From an uncultured Trichococcus sp. (lineage in GTDB: Bacteria; Bacillota; Bacilli; Lactobacillales; Aerococcaceae), in the NCBI RefSeq assembly GCF_963667775.1, contig NZ_OY764015.1, positions 124,001 through 188,000 of the forward strand: DNA of 64,000 bases, given 5' to 3'. Position 1 is the stretch's first letter. Each line of letters begins with the position of its first letter. The translations under genes were made by a program, and so were the position numbers. Shown in pieces: positions 1-9,145 of this stretch. The notes under the pieces are model-generated. The model saw only the letters and a list, made by a program, of their open reading frames with translations. It had not been told where the DNA came from and did no database searches.

Positions 1-1152
1 GTGTTCTTTTCCGTCTATGCAGCCAGCTGCTTTGTGACGGTCGGGAAACTCTTCGCAACTTTGTTCGAAGTGCCTTACATCCCGATGATGATCGGCGGAG
101 CGGTGTTCGTCGTGTTCTACACGTTCATCGGCGGATTTTTGGCGGAGAGCGTCTCCGACTTTATGCAGGGCATCATCATGATCGTGGCTTTGGCTGTGGT
201 TTTGGTCGGAGGCGTGCTGTATGCCGGTGGGCCCGGAGCGGTCATTGATAACCTGCAGGGCATCCCTGGGTTCTTGGATTTCTTCGGCATCGCGACACCG
301 ACCTTGGTCAAAGGTGTGCAACAGGCTGATGGCGCGATGGCTGCCTTTGGACCTGCCGGCAGATACGGACTGATCACGATCGCATCGAGCATGGCTTGGG
401 GTCTTGGGTATTTCGGTATGCCGCAAGTGCTGTTGCGCTTTATGGCGATCCGTTCGGCTGATGAAATCAAGCAATCGCGCCGGATCGGGATCACGTGGAC
501 GACGCTCTCATTGAGCGCTTCCGTCCTGATCGGCCTGATCGGGCGCGCGATGTTCCCGATGGCCTTGACGACTGCATCGACTTCGGAAACGATCTTCATC
601 GAGATGTCGACGTTATTATTCCCGCCTCTGTTGGCCGGGGTCGTCATGTCAGGCATTTTGGCGGCGACGATCAGTTCCGCGGACTCGTATCTGCTGATTG
701 CCGCAAGTGCTTTTTCCAAAAACATCTACAAAGGCGTTTTGCGCAAGGATGCATCCGATCAGCAAATCATGGCGATGACGCGGATGATTTTGATCGTTTT
801 GGCGATCGTTGGAATCATCATCGCTTTGGATGAGAACTCAGTCATCTTTACGATCGTGTCTTTCGCCTGGGCAGGCTTCGGTGCGACATTCGGGCCGCTG
901 ATGCTGTTTTCCTTGTTCTGGAAAAAAACGACGCGTCAAGGCGCCATCGCCGGGATGTTGACAGGCGGAATCACTGTTTTCATCTGGAAACTTCTGATCA
1001 AGCCGCTCGGCGGCATGTTCGGCATCTATGAACTGTTGCCGGCATTCATCCTTTCTTGTGTGGCGATTGTGATCTTCTCCTTAATCGGGGAAAAACCGTC
1101 CGCTGCGATGGAAGAGGAATTCGAAATGGTGAGAAGCCAGTCGAAAGCTTAA
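1..1152 (+). CDS. putP: Na+:solute symporter, PutP-like (5' end outside window)
   Basis: C-terminal 383 residues of a sodium:solute symporter (SSS family), probably the sodium/proline symporter that imports proline with Na+ across the cell membrane. The visible part is almost wholly hydrophobic, with about ten membrane segments. The FIGGFLAESVSDFMQG stretch near residue 41 and FGPLMLFSLFWKKTTRQG near residue 298 are typical of PutP. Full members are about 500 residues, so roughly 110-120 N-terminal residues lie left of the window; the GTG at position 1 is an internal codon, not a start. A terminator follows directly. Substrate is inferred from family resemblance; another SSS substrate such as pantothenate is less likely. 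Confidence 0.8.
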   Translation: MFFSVYAASCFVTVGKLFATLFEVPYIPMMIGGAVFVVFYTFIGGFLAESVSDFMQGIIMIVALAVVLVGGVLYAGGPGAVIDNLQGIPGFLDFFGIATPTLVKGVQQADGAMAAFGPAGRYGLITIASSMAWGLGYFGMPQVLLRFMAIRSADEIKQSRRIGITWTTLSLSASVLIGLIGRAMFPMALTTASTSETIFIEMSTLLFPPLLAGVVMSGILAATISSADSYLLIAASAFSKNIYKGVLRKDASDQQIMAMTRMILIVLAIVGIIIALDENSVIFTIVSFAWAGFGATFGPLMLFSLFWKKTTRQGAIAGMLTGGITVFIWKLLIKPLGGMFGIYELLPAFILSCVAIVIFSLIGEKPSAAMEEEFEMVRSQSKA

Positions 1153-1171
1153 CACCTATGCTAAGCATCAA

Positions 1172-1202
1172 AGAAACAATCCATTTTGGATTGTTTTTTT
1201 GA
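1172..1202 (+). terminator. Rho-independent terminator of putP-like gene
   Basis: AACAATCC and GGATTGTT form a stem around a short ATTTT loop and are followed by a run of T, directly after the symporter stop codon. Confidence 0.85.
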
Positions 1203-1246
1203 TGCGCTCGAATATCAGGCGAAGGCATGAGCCAATATTCAAGCCT

Positions 1247-1379
1247 GTCCTCCGGTGAACCGGATGTTCGGCGGAGGACACTGCGAAATGCGGAACGCAA
1301 CTCCGACGAGCTGGGCCTCTCCGGAGCGTGACGGCAAATTTATCCTGAACTCCGGCCAAGTACCCGTTCGCCGGAGCTG
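1247..1379. repeat. Palindrome array, CTCCGG family, locus 1
   Basis: Three consecutive hairpins separated by about 20 bases. GTCCTCCG (1247-1254) pairs with CGGAGGAC (1272-1279); CTCCG near 1301 pairs with CGGAG near 1322; CTCCGGC near 1350 pairs with GCCGGAG near 1371. The same CTCCGG/CCGGAG architecture recurs at 10713-10884 and 12735-12893, always between genes. No ORF of believable content runs through it. Confidence 0.7.
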
Positions 1380-1521
1380 GGGACTTAATCTCAACCAATC
1401 CGAATGAGGCCAACTCTGGAGCCGAAGGATTTCAGCTATTTTGTGGATGATCCTGAACAACTATCACATGATCGTTCGGAAATGCCTGTTGAAAAAAATT
1501 ATGATTTTCTTTCCAAAATCA

Positions 1522-1550
1522 TTGACATATACGCTGTATTTGTATAGAAT
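1522..1550 (+). promoter_or_regulatory. Promoter of polyamine operon leader
   Basis: TTGACA (1522-1527), a 17-base spacer and TAGAAT (1545-1550). The predicted start near 1557 lies just before the structured leader. Confidence 0.8.
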
Positions 1551-1572
1551 TTAGCTTGCATAAATTGAATAT

Positions 1573-1757
1573 CTCTTATTAATAGCCGTTGAGACGAGGG
1601 GTCGAAGATACGGTGGCAAACCAATCAATCTAATTTTATTTTCAAGGATTGATATTGGGTGCCCAACCTGAGCGTAGGATTATCCAAGTCCTATGAGCAA
1701 TAAGAGGAAAAGCAGCTGATAGATATCGAAGCTTTCCTTTGGTTGGAGAGCTTTTTT
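1573..1757 (+). ncRNA. S-box-like (SAM-clan) riboswitch with terminator
   Basis: P1 is CTCTTATT (1573-1580) with AATAAGAG (1699-1706). P2 is CCGT/ACGG (1586-1589/1610-1613), capped by GAC/GTC with a GAGGG loop. The loop AGG (1597-1599) can pair with CCT (1667-1669), like the S-box pseudoknot. The P3 arm opens with GGCAAACC (1615-1622) and closes with GGGTGCCC (1657-1664), matching the GGCAACC and GGTGCC strands of the S-box SAM pocket. P4 is TAGGA/TCCTA (1675-1679/1689-1693). The 3' strand of P1 with the following GGAAAAGC can pair with GCTTTCC (1731-1737), which otherwise forms a terminator with GGAGAGC (1745-1751) plus seven T. So a folded aptamer should favour termination. Secondary structure is read directly; ligand SAM is inferred from the core motifs. 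The J1/2 and P2 sequences differ from the textbook S-box, so a variant class is possible. Confidence 0.6.
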
Positions 1758-1792
1758 TATGCCCATTTTTTATATCAAAGGGGGAAATCTAT

Positions 1793-3334
1793 TTGGCTGA
1801 AAAGGTTTTATTCAATTCAGACACTTATTTGGAAGGTCATTCCGACAAAATTACTTACCAAATTTCTAACGTTAAAGCAAAAAATATTACACATATCAAA
1901 ATGCCGCTTTTCGAAGCGCTTGTTAAATATGCGAAACAGGACGTTACGCCTTTCGATGTCCCTGGACATAAAATGGGTGCGCAGATGACGCCATTCAAGA
2001 TGGCGGTCGGTGATATGACGATGCAGATGGATGTAAACTCCATGAAAGAATTGGACTTGTTGAGCCATCCGCAATTTGTCATAAAAGAAGCACAGGAATT
2101 GGCTGCAAAAGCATACAATGCCGATCAGGCCTTTTTCCTGGTGAACGGTACTACTGTAGGCATCCAAGCGATGATCATGAGCGTTGTTGGGCCGAATGAT
2201 TCCATCTTGGTTCCCCGCAACTGCCATAAATCAGTGATGAGCGGGTTGATCCTGAGCGGCGCAAAGCCGATCTTCATCCAGCCCGAAATGGATTTGGCCT
2301 TCGGGATTTCCCACGGCATCTCCGTGGAACGCATCATCAAAGGCTTGGATGAAAATCCTCAAGCGAAAGCTCTTCTGGTCACTTATCCGACTTATTTCGG
2401 ATCTTTGAACGATCTGGAAACAATCTGTGATATCGCGCATGAACGCGGTGTCGTGGTCATCGTCGACAGTGCGCATGGCGCGCATTTGCCGTTCATGCCC
2501 GGAAAAATGAAGGATCCGATGAAAGCCGGAGCCGATGCGGTGACTTATTCCATGCATAAAACCGGCGGATCCTTGACGCAGAGTTCCTTGATGGTGATGC
2601 AAGGGGAGCGCATTTCCGCAACAAAATTACAAAAAGTACTGAACATGCTGCAATCGACAAGCGCAAACTACTTGCTGATGAGCTCCATAGACGCCGCACG
2701 CAGCGAGTTGGCGATGTACGGCAAAGACCGCTACAAAAAACTGCGCCCGATCGTCAGTGAAGCGATCGAAGCAATCGAGGCATTCGGCGATTACGAAGTG
2801 TTGAAAGCCGGCTACATCAAAGACAAATTCGACCAGACTTATGACTGGACAAAATTGGTGATCCGCGTCAATGACATCGGCCTTACGGGCTTCGAAGTCT
2901 ACACGATCTTGAAGCAAGAATACGGCATCCAAATGGAATTGGCTGAAGGCTACGTCGTGATGGCGGTCATCAGCACCGCCGACACACGCGAATCGATCGG
3001 CCGACTAGTCGACGCCTTGATGGATGTCCGCAGACGCTACAAAAAAGCGAGCCAACACTTCGATGCGCATGTGATGACTTGCAGCATCAACGAATTGGCC
3101 TGCAGCCCGCGTGATGCCTTCTATGCCGATAATGAAGTGGTCGGTATCGATGACGCGATCGGCCGCATCAGCGCCGATTCGATCATGATCTACCCGCCAG
3201 GAATTCCGTTGATCATCCCTGGTGAAGTGATCTCCGAAGCGGTCGTGCAACATTACCATTACTACAATGAAACGTTGGGCAACGTCCTGACCGAGGAAAA
3301 GATGCCTCATCAGATCAAAGTCCTGAAAGACTGA
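1793..3334 (+). CDS. speA: Orn/Lys/Arg decarboxylase (SpeA-like)
   Basis: PLP-dependent basic amino-acid decarboxylase of the fold-I group, 513 residues. It probably makes agmatine from arginine (or cadaverine from lysine) as the first step toward polyamines. The N-terminal PFDVPGHKMG motif is characteristic of the family. SMHKTGGSLTQSS carries the PLP lysine, about K256, and VDSAHGAH the cofactor aspartate. The start is taken as TTG 1793, seven bases after the ribosome site AAAGGGGGA; a start at 1739 would overlap the terminator, and the internal ATG near 1901 has no ribosome site. The next gene encodes agmatinase 48 bases downstream, which favours arginine as substrate. Expression is probably controlled by the leader at 1573-1757. 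Arginine versus lysine cannot be settled from sequence. Confidence 0.85.
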   Translation: MAEKVLFNSDTYLEGHSDKITYQISNVKAKNITHIKMPLFEALVKYAKQDVTPFDVPGHKMGAQMTPFKMAVGDMTMQMDVNSMKELDLLSHPQFVIKEAQELAAKAYNADQAFFLVNGTTVGIQAMIMSVVGPNDSILVPRNCHKSVMSGLILSGAKPIFIQPEMDLAFGISHGISVERIIKGLDENPQAKALLVTYPTYFGSLNDLETICDIAHERGVVVIVDSAHGAHLPFMPGKMKDPMKAGADAVTYSMHKTGGSLTQSSLMVMQGERISATKLQKVLNMLQSTSANYLLMSSIDAARSELAMYGKDRYKKLRPIVSEAIEAIEAFGDYEVLKAGYIKDKFDQTYDWTKLVIRVNDIGLTGFEVYTILKQEYGIQMELAEGYVVMAVISTADTRESIGRLVDALMDVRRRYKKASQHFDAHVMTCSINELACSPRDAFYADNEVVGIDDAIGRISADSIMIYPPGIPLIIPGEVISEAVVQHYHYYNETLGNVLTEEKMPHQIKVLKD

Positions 3335-3382
3335 TCAATCGAAACAACAATCAAATAGCATACAGTTGGAGGACGGCAGACA

Positions 3383-4240
3383 GTGAAAAATAACATGAAC
3401 ATCCAGACTTTTATCGGCTGCGAATCTTCATTTGAAGAAGCATCCACCGTATTATTCGGAATCCCATTCGACGGAACGACCAGCTTCAGGCCAGGCACGC
3501 GCTTTGCGATGCAGGCGATCCGCCAAGATTCATTCGGCTTGGAAAGTTATTCCCCTTATTTGGATCGCGATCTTGAAGAAGAGGCCATCCATGATGGCGG
3601 AGATCTGGATCTGCCTTTCGGCAACACAGAGCGCGTCTTGAGCGATATCGCAACCTACACAAAAGAAGTATTGGATAATGGCAAGAAATTTTTGATGGTC
3701 GGTGGCGAGCACCTCGTGAGCCTGCCTACCATCGAGGCTGCCTATGAAAAATACCCGGATCTGCATGTCATTCATATCGATGCCCATACAGATCTGCGTG
3801 AAGACTACATGGGCGAATCTTTGTCGCATGCTTCGGTCATCCGCCGCTGCTTCGACTTCCTGGGGGACGGCCGCATTTTCCAATTCGGTATCCGCTCCGG
3901 TTTGAAGGAAGAATTCGAATGGGCGAAAGAGCATACTTATATGGAGAAACTCACCATCGATACGCTGGCTCAGATTGTCCAGCAATTGAAGGATGTTCCC
4001 GTTTATGTGACGATCGATCTGGACGTTTTGGACCCTGGCACTTTCCCTGGAACCGGCACACCTGAGCCAGGTGGCATTACCTATAAGGAATTGTTGGCGG
4101 GTATCGCCGCATTGCAGGAATTGAACCAGATTGTTGCAGCCGATGTCGTCGAACTTTCACCGCAATATGATCCCTCAGGCGCTTCTACCGCTATGGCCTG
4201 CAAGACTGTCAGAGAAATGCTTCTGACGCTTACTAAATAA
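3383..4240 (+). CDS. speB: Agmatinase
   Basis: Agmatine ureohydrolase, 285 residues, hydrolysing agmatine to putrescine and urea with a binuclear Mn2+ centre. Ureohydrolase motifs are GGEH (about residue 107), HIDAHTDLR (about 131) and DLDVLDPGTFPGTGTPEPGG (about 211), with all metal-binding Asp and His residues present. Length matches the Bacillus SpeB type (about 290). The GTG start at 3383 follows GGAGGAC with good spacing; an ATG 12 bases later is an alternative. It lies 48 bases after the decarboxylase and is followed by a terminator, so the two genes look like one operon. No spermidine synthase or SAM decarboxylase gene is in the window. Confidence 0.92.
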   Translation: MKNNMNIQTFIGCESSFEEASTVLFGIPFDGTTSFRPGTRFAMQAIRQDSFGLESYSPYLDRDLEEEAIHDGGDLDLPFGNTERVLSDIATYTKEVLDNGKKFLMVGGEHLVSLPTIEAAYEKYPDLHVIHIDAHTDLREDYMGESLSHASVIRRCFDFLGDGRIFQFGIRSGLKEEFEWAKEHTYMEKLTIDTLAQIVQQLKDVPVYVTIDLDVLDPGTFPGTGTPEPGGITYKELLAGIAALQELNQIVAADVVELSPQYDPSGASTAMACKTVREMLLTLTK

Positions 4241-4255
4241 AAGAATAAACTATTG

Positions 4256-4285
4256 GACCTTGGACATAACCAAGGTCTTTTTTTT
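4256..4285 (+). terminator. Terminator of speA-speB
   Basis: GACCTTGG (4256-4263) pairs with CCAAGGTC (4270-4277), followed by eight T. Confidence 0.9.
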
Positions 4286-4309
4286 GCCCAGATTTCCGAA
4301 TGAAAATAT

Positions 4310-4361
4310 TTACATTAAAATGTAATGAAATTACGTGTTCCTCACACGTTCGTGTTAGGAA
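4310..4361. promoter_or_regulatory. Palindrome cluster upstream of gltA
   Basis: Three inverted repeats sit between the speB terminator and the gltA promoter. TTACATTAAAATGTAA (4310-4325) is a perfect 16-base palindrome. GTAAT-GAA-ATTAC (4322-4334) overlaps it. TTCCTCACACG and CGTGTTAGGAA (4338-4361) form a third. They lie 130-180 bases upstream of the -35 box, so they may be operator sites for a nitrogen or carbon regulator. No exact GlnR/TnrA spacing (TGTNA-N7-TNACA) was seen. Confidence 0.4.
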
Positions 4362-4489
4362 ATGTATCACAAACTTTACGTATCCATATGCTTGTGAAAT
4401 CCTGTTATAGCGAATGTTTTTATCGAAGTTAATATTATTACTATCAAAAAAAATATGCAACTAATTGTGAAAAAATGCATTAAAATAGA

Positions 4490-4518
4490 TTGTAATTAAA
4501 TGAGAATTTGATTATAAT
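4490..4518 (+). promoter_or_regulatory. Promoter of gltAB
   Basis: TTGTAA (4490-4495), 17-base spacer, TATAAT (4513-4518), 35 bases before the gltA ATG. The ribosome site AAAGTAGGG lies at 4537-4545. Confidence 0.75.
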
Positions 4519-4553
4519 ATCAGAATAACAAAATAGAAAGTAGGGACGCCGAA

Positions 4554-7500
4554 ATGAATAGTTATACTCCTCCACAAAAGCAAGGAATGTATGATCCCGC
4601 CTACGAGCATGATGCATGCGGTATGGGATTTGTCGTTGATATCAACGGGAATGGTTCTTATAAATTAGTCTCTGACGCTTTGGATTTATTGGAAAATATG
4701 GAGCATAGGGGCGCTTCCGGCGCTGATGCCAAAACAGGTGACGGAGCAGGTATCATGGTGCAGATCCCTCATCATTTTTTCAGCAGGGAGTGCGACGTCC
4801 TAGGGATCCATTTGCCTAAAAAAGGCGACTATGGAGTAGGGATGCTCTTTGCCCACAAATATGAAGATCTACGTCACGAACAAATGAGAATGGTGGAAGA
4901 GATCATTACTTCCGAAGGTCAAAAAGTGTTGGGTTGGCGTGAAGTTCCGATCGACAGTTCCGAAATCGGTGTGACTGCTAAAGCAGCCATCCCACGTTTT
5001 ATTCAGGTCTTTGTCGGTAAAGGAAATCCTGAAATGACTGAAATGGATTTCGAACGTAAATTGTTCGTCATCCGTAAATTATCCGAAAAACAAATCGTAC
5101 CGATGAGCGAAAAAAGAGGCGGCTCGTTCTATTTTGCCAGCTTCTCTTCGAAAACGATCGTCTATAAAGGGATGTTGACTGCAGAACAATTGCGTAACTT
5201 CTACCTTGATCTGACGGATTTGGACTTCACATCCGCTTTGGCGATGGTCCACTCCCGCTTCAGTACGAATACCTTCCCGAGCTGGGAAAGAGCCCATCCG
5301 AACCGTTACTTGATCCACAACGGCGAAATCAACACAATCCGCGGCAACATCAACTGGATGCGCGCCCGCCAAGGCAGCATGTCCCAGGATCTGCTGGATG
5401 TGAGCGAAAAGATTTATCCGATCGTCGACGAAACAGGGAGCGACTCTTCCCAATTCGACAACAATCTGGAATTCCTGTATCTGAACGGCCGCTCATTGCC
5501 GGAAGCTGTCATGATGATGGTTCCTGAGCCTTGGGAAAAGAACAAAACGATGTCGAAATCCAAAAAAGATTTCTACAACTTCAACAACTTCCTGATGGAA
5601 CCATGGGATGGCCCAGCAGCAATGGGCTTCACGGACGGCGAAATCGTCGGCGCAGTATTGGACAGAAACGGTTTGCGTCCTTCCCGTTACTATGTGACGA
5701 AAGACGACCGCGTCATCCTTTCGTCCGAAGTAGGGGTCGTAAATGTGAATCCGGAAGATGTCGCCTATAAGGGCCGTCTGGAGCCAGGCAAGATGCTGTT
5801 GATCGATACGAAGCAGAAACGGATCATCTCGGATGAAGAAATCAAGGAAACGGTCGCCGCTAAACAGCCTTATGGAAAGTGGGCTAAGAAACATATTTCC
5901 AAAATGAAGGATTTTTCGCCAGCCCCAACAACAGCAACAGTTGCTCCTGAAGAATTGCTGCACCAACAGAAAGCTTTCGGCTATTCATTCGAGGACATCC
6001 AGTTGTTGATCAAACCGATGGCCGTTACAGGCACTGATTCAGTCGGCGCAATGGGGATCGATTCTCCGTTGGCAGTCTTATCGGACAGACCGCAGATGCT
6101 GTATCTGTACTTCAAACAGCTATTTGCGCAAGTTACGAACCCTCCTATTGACGGTATCCGCGAGGAAATCGTTACTTCCGACACGATGCTTGTCGGAAAT
6201 TGCGGAAACCTGTTGGATCCGGATAATGCGGACACGCATGCCATCTACTTGGATAGCCCGATTTTGACGGATTCTGAATTGGCGAAAATCAAAGCACTGC
6301 AGGACGACAAATTCAAAACGGTCACACTTTCCCTTCTATACCGCGTCGAAGAAGATGCAAAAGGGATGGAAAAAGCTTTGGAACGTCTTTTCCGTGCGGC
6401 TGATAAGGCCATTGCTTCAGGCGCCAATATTCTGGTCCTGTCCGACCGTGGCGTGGACGCTGAATGGGCAGCCATTCCGGCTTTATTGGCTGTTTCCGGT
6501 CTGCACCATCATTTGATCCGTGAAGAAACGCGTACGAACGTAGGCCTTGTGCTGGAGTCCGGTGAACCAAGAGAAGTGCATCACTTCTGCGCATTGGTCG
6601 GATACGGCTGTAACGCGGTCAATCCATATTTGACTTACGCGACCATCCGCGAGCTTGCTGAAGAAGGCTTGTTGGACGGATTGGATGCTGAAGCAGCGGA
6701 AGCGAACTACATCCACGCGGCTGTGCACGGCATGTCCAAAGTATTGACCAAAATGGGTATCTCAACGATGCGCAGCTATCACGGTGCCCAAATTTTTGAA
6801 GCACTGGGAGTCAACAGTGAAGTTGTTGCGAAATACTTTACAGGAACGCCTACCCGCATCGAAGGAATCGGTCTGCAGGAAATTGCCACCGAAAACAAAA
6901 TGCGCCATGAGAGTGCCTATAAAGCTACAGCTCCTTACAGCGAAACGCTGGGTGTAGGCGGCCATTTCCAATACTCGGCTATGGGTGAAGAGCATCTGTA
7001 CAATCCGAGCACAATCTACCGTCTGCAGCAAGCGACCCGCCAAGGGGACTATGAACAATACAAAGAATTCTCTCGTGAACTCAATGCCGACACGAATGCG
7101 TATACGCTGCGTCAACTGATGCAGTTCAAGCCGAATGTTCAAGATGCGATTCCGATCGAAGAAGTCGAATCGGCTGAAAGCATCGTGAAACGCTTCAAGA
7201 CCGGCGCGATGTCCTACGGTTCGATCAGTATCGAAGCCCATGAAACATTAGCGATCGCAATGAACCGTCTCGGCGGCATGAGCAATTCGGGTGAGGGTGG
7301 AGAAGATCCGCGCCGCTTCGAGTTGGATGAAAATGGAGATTCCCGCAACAGTGCCATCAAGCAAGTCGCTTCCGGACGTTTCGGCGTAACGAGCCACTAC
7401 TTGGTGAACGCGAAGGAAATCCAGATCAAGATGGCCCAAGGTGCAAAACCGGGTGAAGGCGGACAATTGCCAGGACCGAAAGTGTATCCTGAAATCGCCA

Positions 7501-9131
7501 AAACGCGTGGCTCCATCGCGGGTGTAGGCTTGATTTCACCGCCTCCGCATCATGATATCTATTCGATCGAAGACTTGAAAGAATTGATCTTCGACTTGAA
7601 GAATGCCAACCGTGATGCACGCATCAACGTGAAGCTGGTTTCCGAAGCCGGCGTCGGTACGATCGCTGCCGGTGTTGCGAAAGCAAATGCCGATACGATC
7701 CTGATCAGCGGCTATGACGGCGGGACAGGTGCAGCACCGAGAACCAGCATCCGTAACACCGGCTTGCCGTGGGAACTGGGCTTGGCTGAAGCGCACCAAA
7801 CATTGGTGTTGAACAAATTGCGTGACCGCGTCCGCGTCGAAACGGACGGGAAATTGTTGACTGGCCGCGATGTTGCGATCGCCTGCTTGTTGGGTGCCGA
7901 GGAATTCGGTTTTGCGACAACACCGCTTGTGGCTATCGGCTGTGTCATGATGCGTGTCTGCCACCTGAACACATGTCCAGTGGGTATCGCTACGCAGGAT
8001 GAAACGTTGCGCAAAAACTTCCAAGGCAAACCGGAATACGTCGTGAACTTCATGATGTTCGTCGCCGAAGAATTGCGTGAAATCATGGCGAAGTTAGGCT
8101 TCCGCACCATCAACGAAATGGTCGGACGCAGCGACAAGCTGAAAATGAAAGAAAATGTGAAGCATTGGAAAGCCAAGACAGTCGATCTGTCCAGCGTATT
8201 GTACCAGCCCTATGCAGCGCCGAATGTCGGCAGATACAACATGACCGAGCAGGACCATGAATTAGAGAAAACATTGGATATGCGCCGTCTGTTGCGGATC
8301 GTGAAACCGGCCATCGAATCGAAGAAACGTATCGTCGCGAAATCAGCCATCCAAAATATTGACCGCGTTGTCGGAACCATCATCGGCAGCGAAATATCGA
8401 AAAAATATGGTGCTGAAGGTTTACCGGAAGATACGATCCAATTGACCTTCGTGGGCTCGGCAGGACAAAGTTTCGGCGCATTCATTCCGAAAGGGATGAC
8501 ATTGACGCTGGAAGGCGATTCGAACGACTACATCGGTAAAGGATTGTCCGGTGGTAAAATCATCGTACGCGTACCGAATGAGGCCACATTCTCACCTGAA
8601 GAAAACATCATCACCGGTAACGTCGCTTTCTATGGCGCAACCAGTGGAAAAGCATACATCAACGGAATCGCCGGAGAACGTTTCTGCGTCCGTAACAGTG
8701 GCGTGGATGCAGTCGTTGAAGGGATCGGCGATCACGGCTGTGAATATATGACTGGTGGAACGGTTCTGATCATCGGAAAAACCGGCCGTAACTTCGCTGC
8801 CGGGATGTCTGGCGGGGTCGCTTATATCCTTGATTTCGATGAGAACAATCTGAACATGGAAATGGTCAGTGCAACAACAGATCTTAACGACGCAGAGCAT
8901 GACACGATCAAACGCATGCTGCAGGAACATATGATTTATACAGGAAGTCCAAAAGCGCAAAGCATCTTGGCTAATTGGGATCAGATGAAATCCCGCTTCA
9001 CTAAAGTCATTTCCAACGACTACAAGTTCATCCTGGAGAACATCGAAGTAGCGAATCAAATGGGCATCACCGGTGAAGAGGCAATGCGTTATGCCTTTGA
9101 TGAGCGCTACAAGCCAGTTGCGACAAACTAA
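4554..9131 (+). CDS. gltA: Glutamate synthase large subunit
   Basis: NADPH-dependent glutamate synthase alpha subunit, 1525 residues. It transfers the amide of glutamine to 2-oxoglutarate to give two glutamates in the cytosol. The N-terminal class II glutaminase domain has its nucleophile at C22 (EHDACGMGF); the 21 residues before it are expected to be cleaved. The central and FMN-binding synthase domains follow, with the 3Fe-4S cysteines C1130, C1136 and C1141 in [15 protein letters not shown]. The C-terminal part is the glycine-rich beta-helix domain ([34 protein letters not shown]). Length fits the family (about 1500). The small subunit starts 14 bases downstream, so the two are one operon. 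The name follows Bacillus use; the E. coli homologue is called gltB. Confidence 0.97.
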   Translation: MNSYTPPQKQGMYDPAYEHDACGMGFVVDINGNGSYKLVSDALDLLENMEHRGASGADAKTGDGAGIMVQIPHHFFSRECDVLGIHLPKKGDYGVGMLFAHKYEDLRHEQMRMVEEIITSEGQKVLGWREVPIDSSEIGVTAKAAIPRFIQVFVGKGNPEMTEMDFERKLFVIRKLSEKQIVPMSEKRGGSFYFASFSSKTIVYKGMLTAEQLRNFYLDLTDLDFTSALAMVHSRFSTNTFPSWERAHPNRYLIHNGEINTIRGNINWMRARQGSMSQDLLDVSEKIYPIVDETGSDSSQFDNNLEFLYLNGRSLPEAVMMMVPEPWEKNKTMSKSKKDFYNFNNFLMEPWDGPAAMGFTDGEIVGAVLDRNGLRPSRYYVTKDDRVILSSEVGVVNVNPEDVAYKGRLEPGKMLLIDTKQKRIISDEEIKETVAAKQPYGKWAKKHISKMKDFSPAPTTATVAPEELLHQQKAFGYSFEDIQLLIKPMAVTGTDSVGAMGIDSPLAVLSDRPQMLYLYFKQLFAQVTNPPIDGIREEIVTSDTMLVGNCGNLLDPDNADTHAIYLDSPILTDSELAKIKALQDDKFKTVTLSLLYRVEEDAKGMEKALERLFRAADKAIASGANILVLSDRGVDAEWAAIPALLAVSGLHHHLIREETRTNVGLVLESGEPREVHHFCALVGYGCNAVNPYLTYATIRELAEEGLLDGLDAEAAEANYIHAAVHGMSKVLTKMGISTMRSYHGAQIFEALGVNSEVVAKYFTGTPTRIEGIGLQEIATENKMRHESAYKATAPYSETLGVGGHFQYSAMGEEHLYNPSTIYRLQQATRQGDYEQYKEFSRELNADTNAYTLRQLMQFKPNVQDAIPIEEVESAESIVKRFKTGAMSYGSISIEAHETLAIAMNRLGGMSNSGEGGEDPRRFELDENGDSRNSAIKQVASGRFGVTSHYLVNAKEIQIKMAQGAKPGEGGQLPGPKVYPEIAKTRGSIAGVGLISPPPHHDIYSIEDLKELIFDLKNANRDARINVKLVSEAGVGTIAAGVAKANADTILISGYDGGTGAAPRTSIRNTGLPWELGLAEAHQTLVLNKLRDRVRVETDGKLLTGRDVAIACLLGAEEFGFATTPLVAIGCVMMRVCHLNTCPVGIATQDETLRKNFQGKPEYVVNFMMFVAEELREIMAKLGFRTINEMVGRSDKLKMKENVKHWKAKTVDLSSVLYQPYAAPNVGRYNMTEQDHELEKTLDMRRLLRIVKPAIESKKRIVAKSAIQNIDRVVGTIIGSEISKKYGAEGLPEDTIQLTFVGSAGQSFGAFIPKGMTLTLEGDSNDYIGKGLSGGKIIVRVPNEATFSPEENIITGNVAFYGATSGKAYINGIAGERFCVRNSGVDAVVEGIGDHGCEYMTGGTVLIIGKTGRNFAAGMSGGVAYILDFDENNLNMEMVSATTDLNDAEHDTIKRMLQEHMIYTGSPKAQSILANWDQMKSRFTKVISNDYKFILENIEVANQMGITGEEAMRYAFDERYKPVATN

Positions 9132-9145
9132 GGAGGAGGGATAAG

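Noticed and set aside
1655-1710. T-box leader before the decarboxylase
   Set aside because: GGGTGCCC resembles the T-box sequence only slightly; the fold fits the SAM clan and no specifier loop is evident.
1739-1792. Upstream extension of the decarboxylase start
   Set aside because: It would begin inside the terminator hairpin; TTG 1793 has a proper ribosome site.
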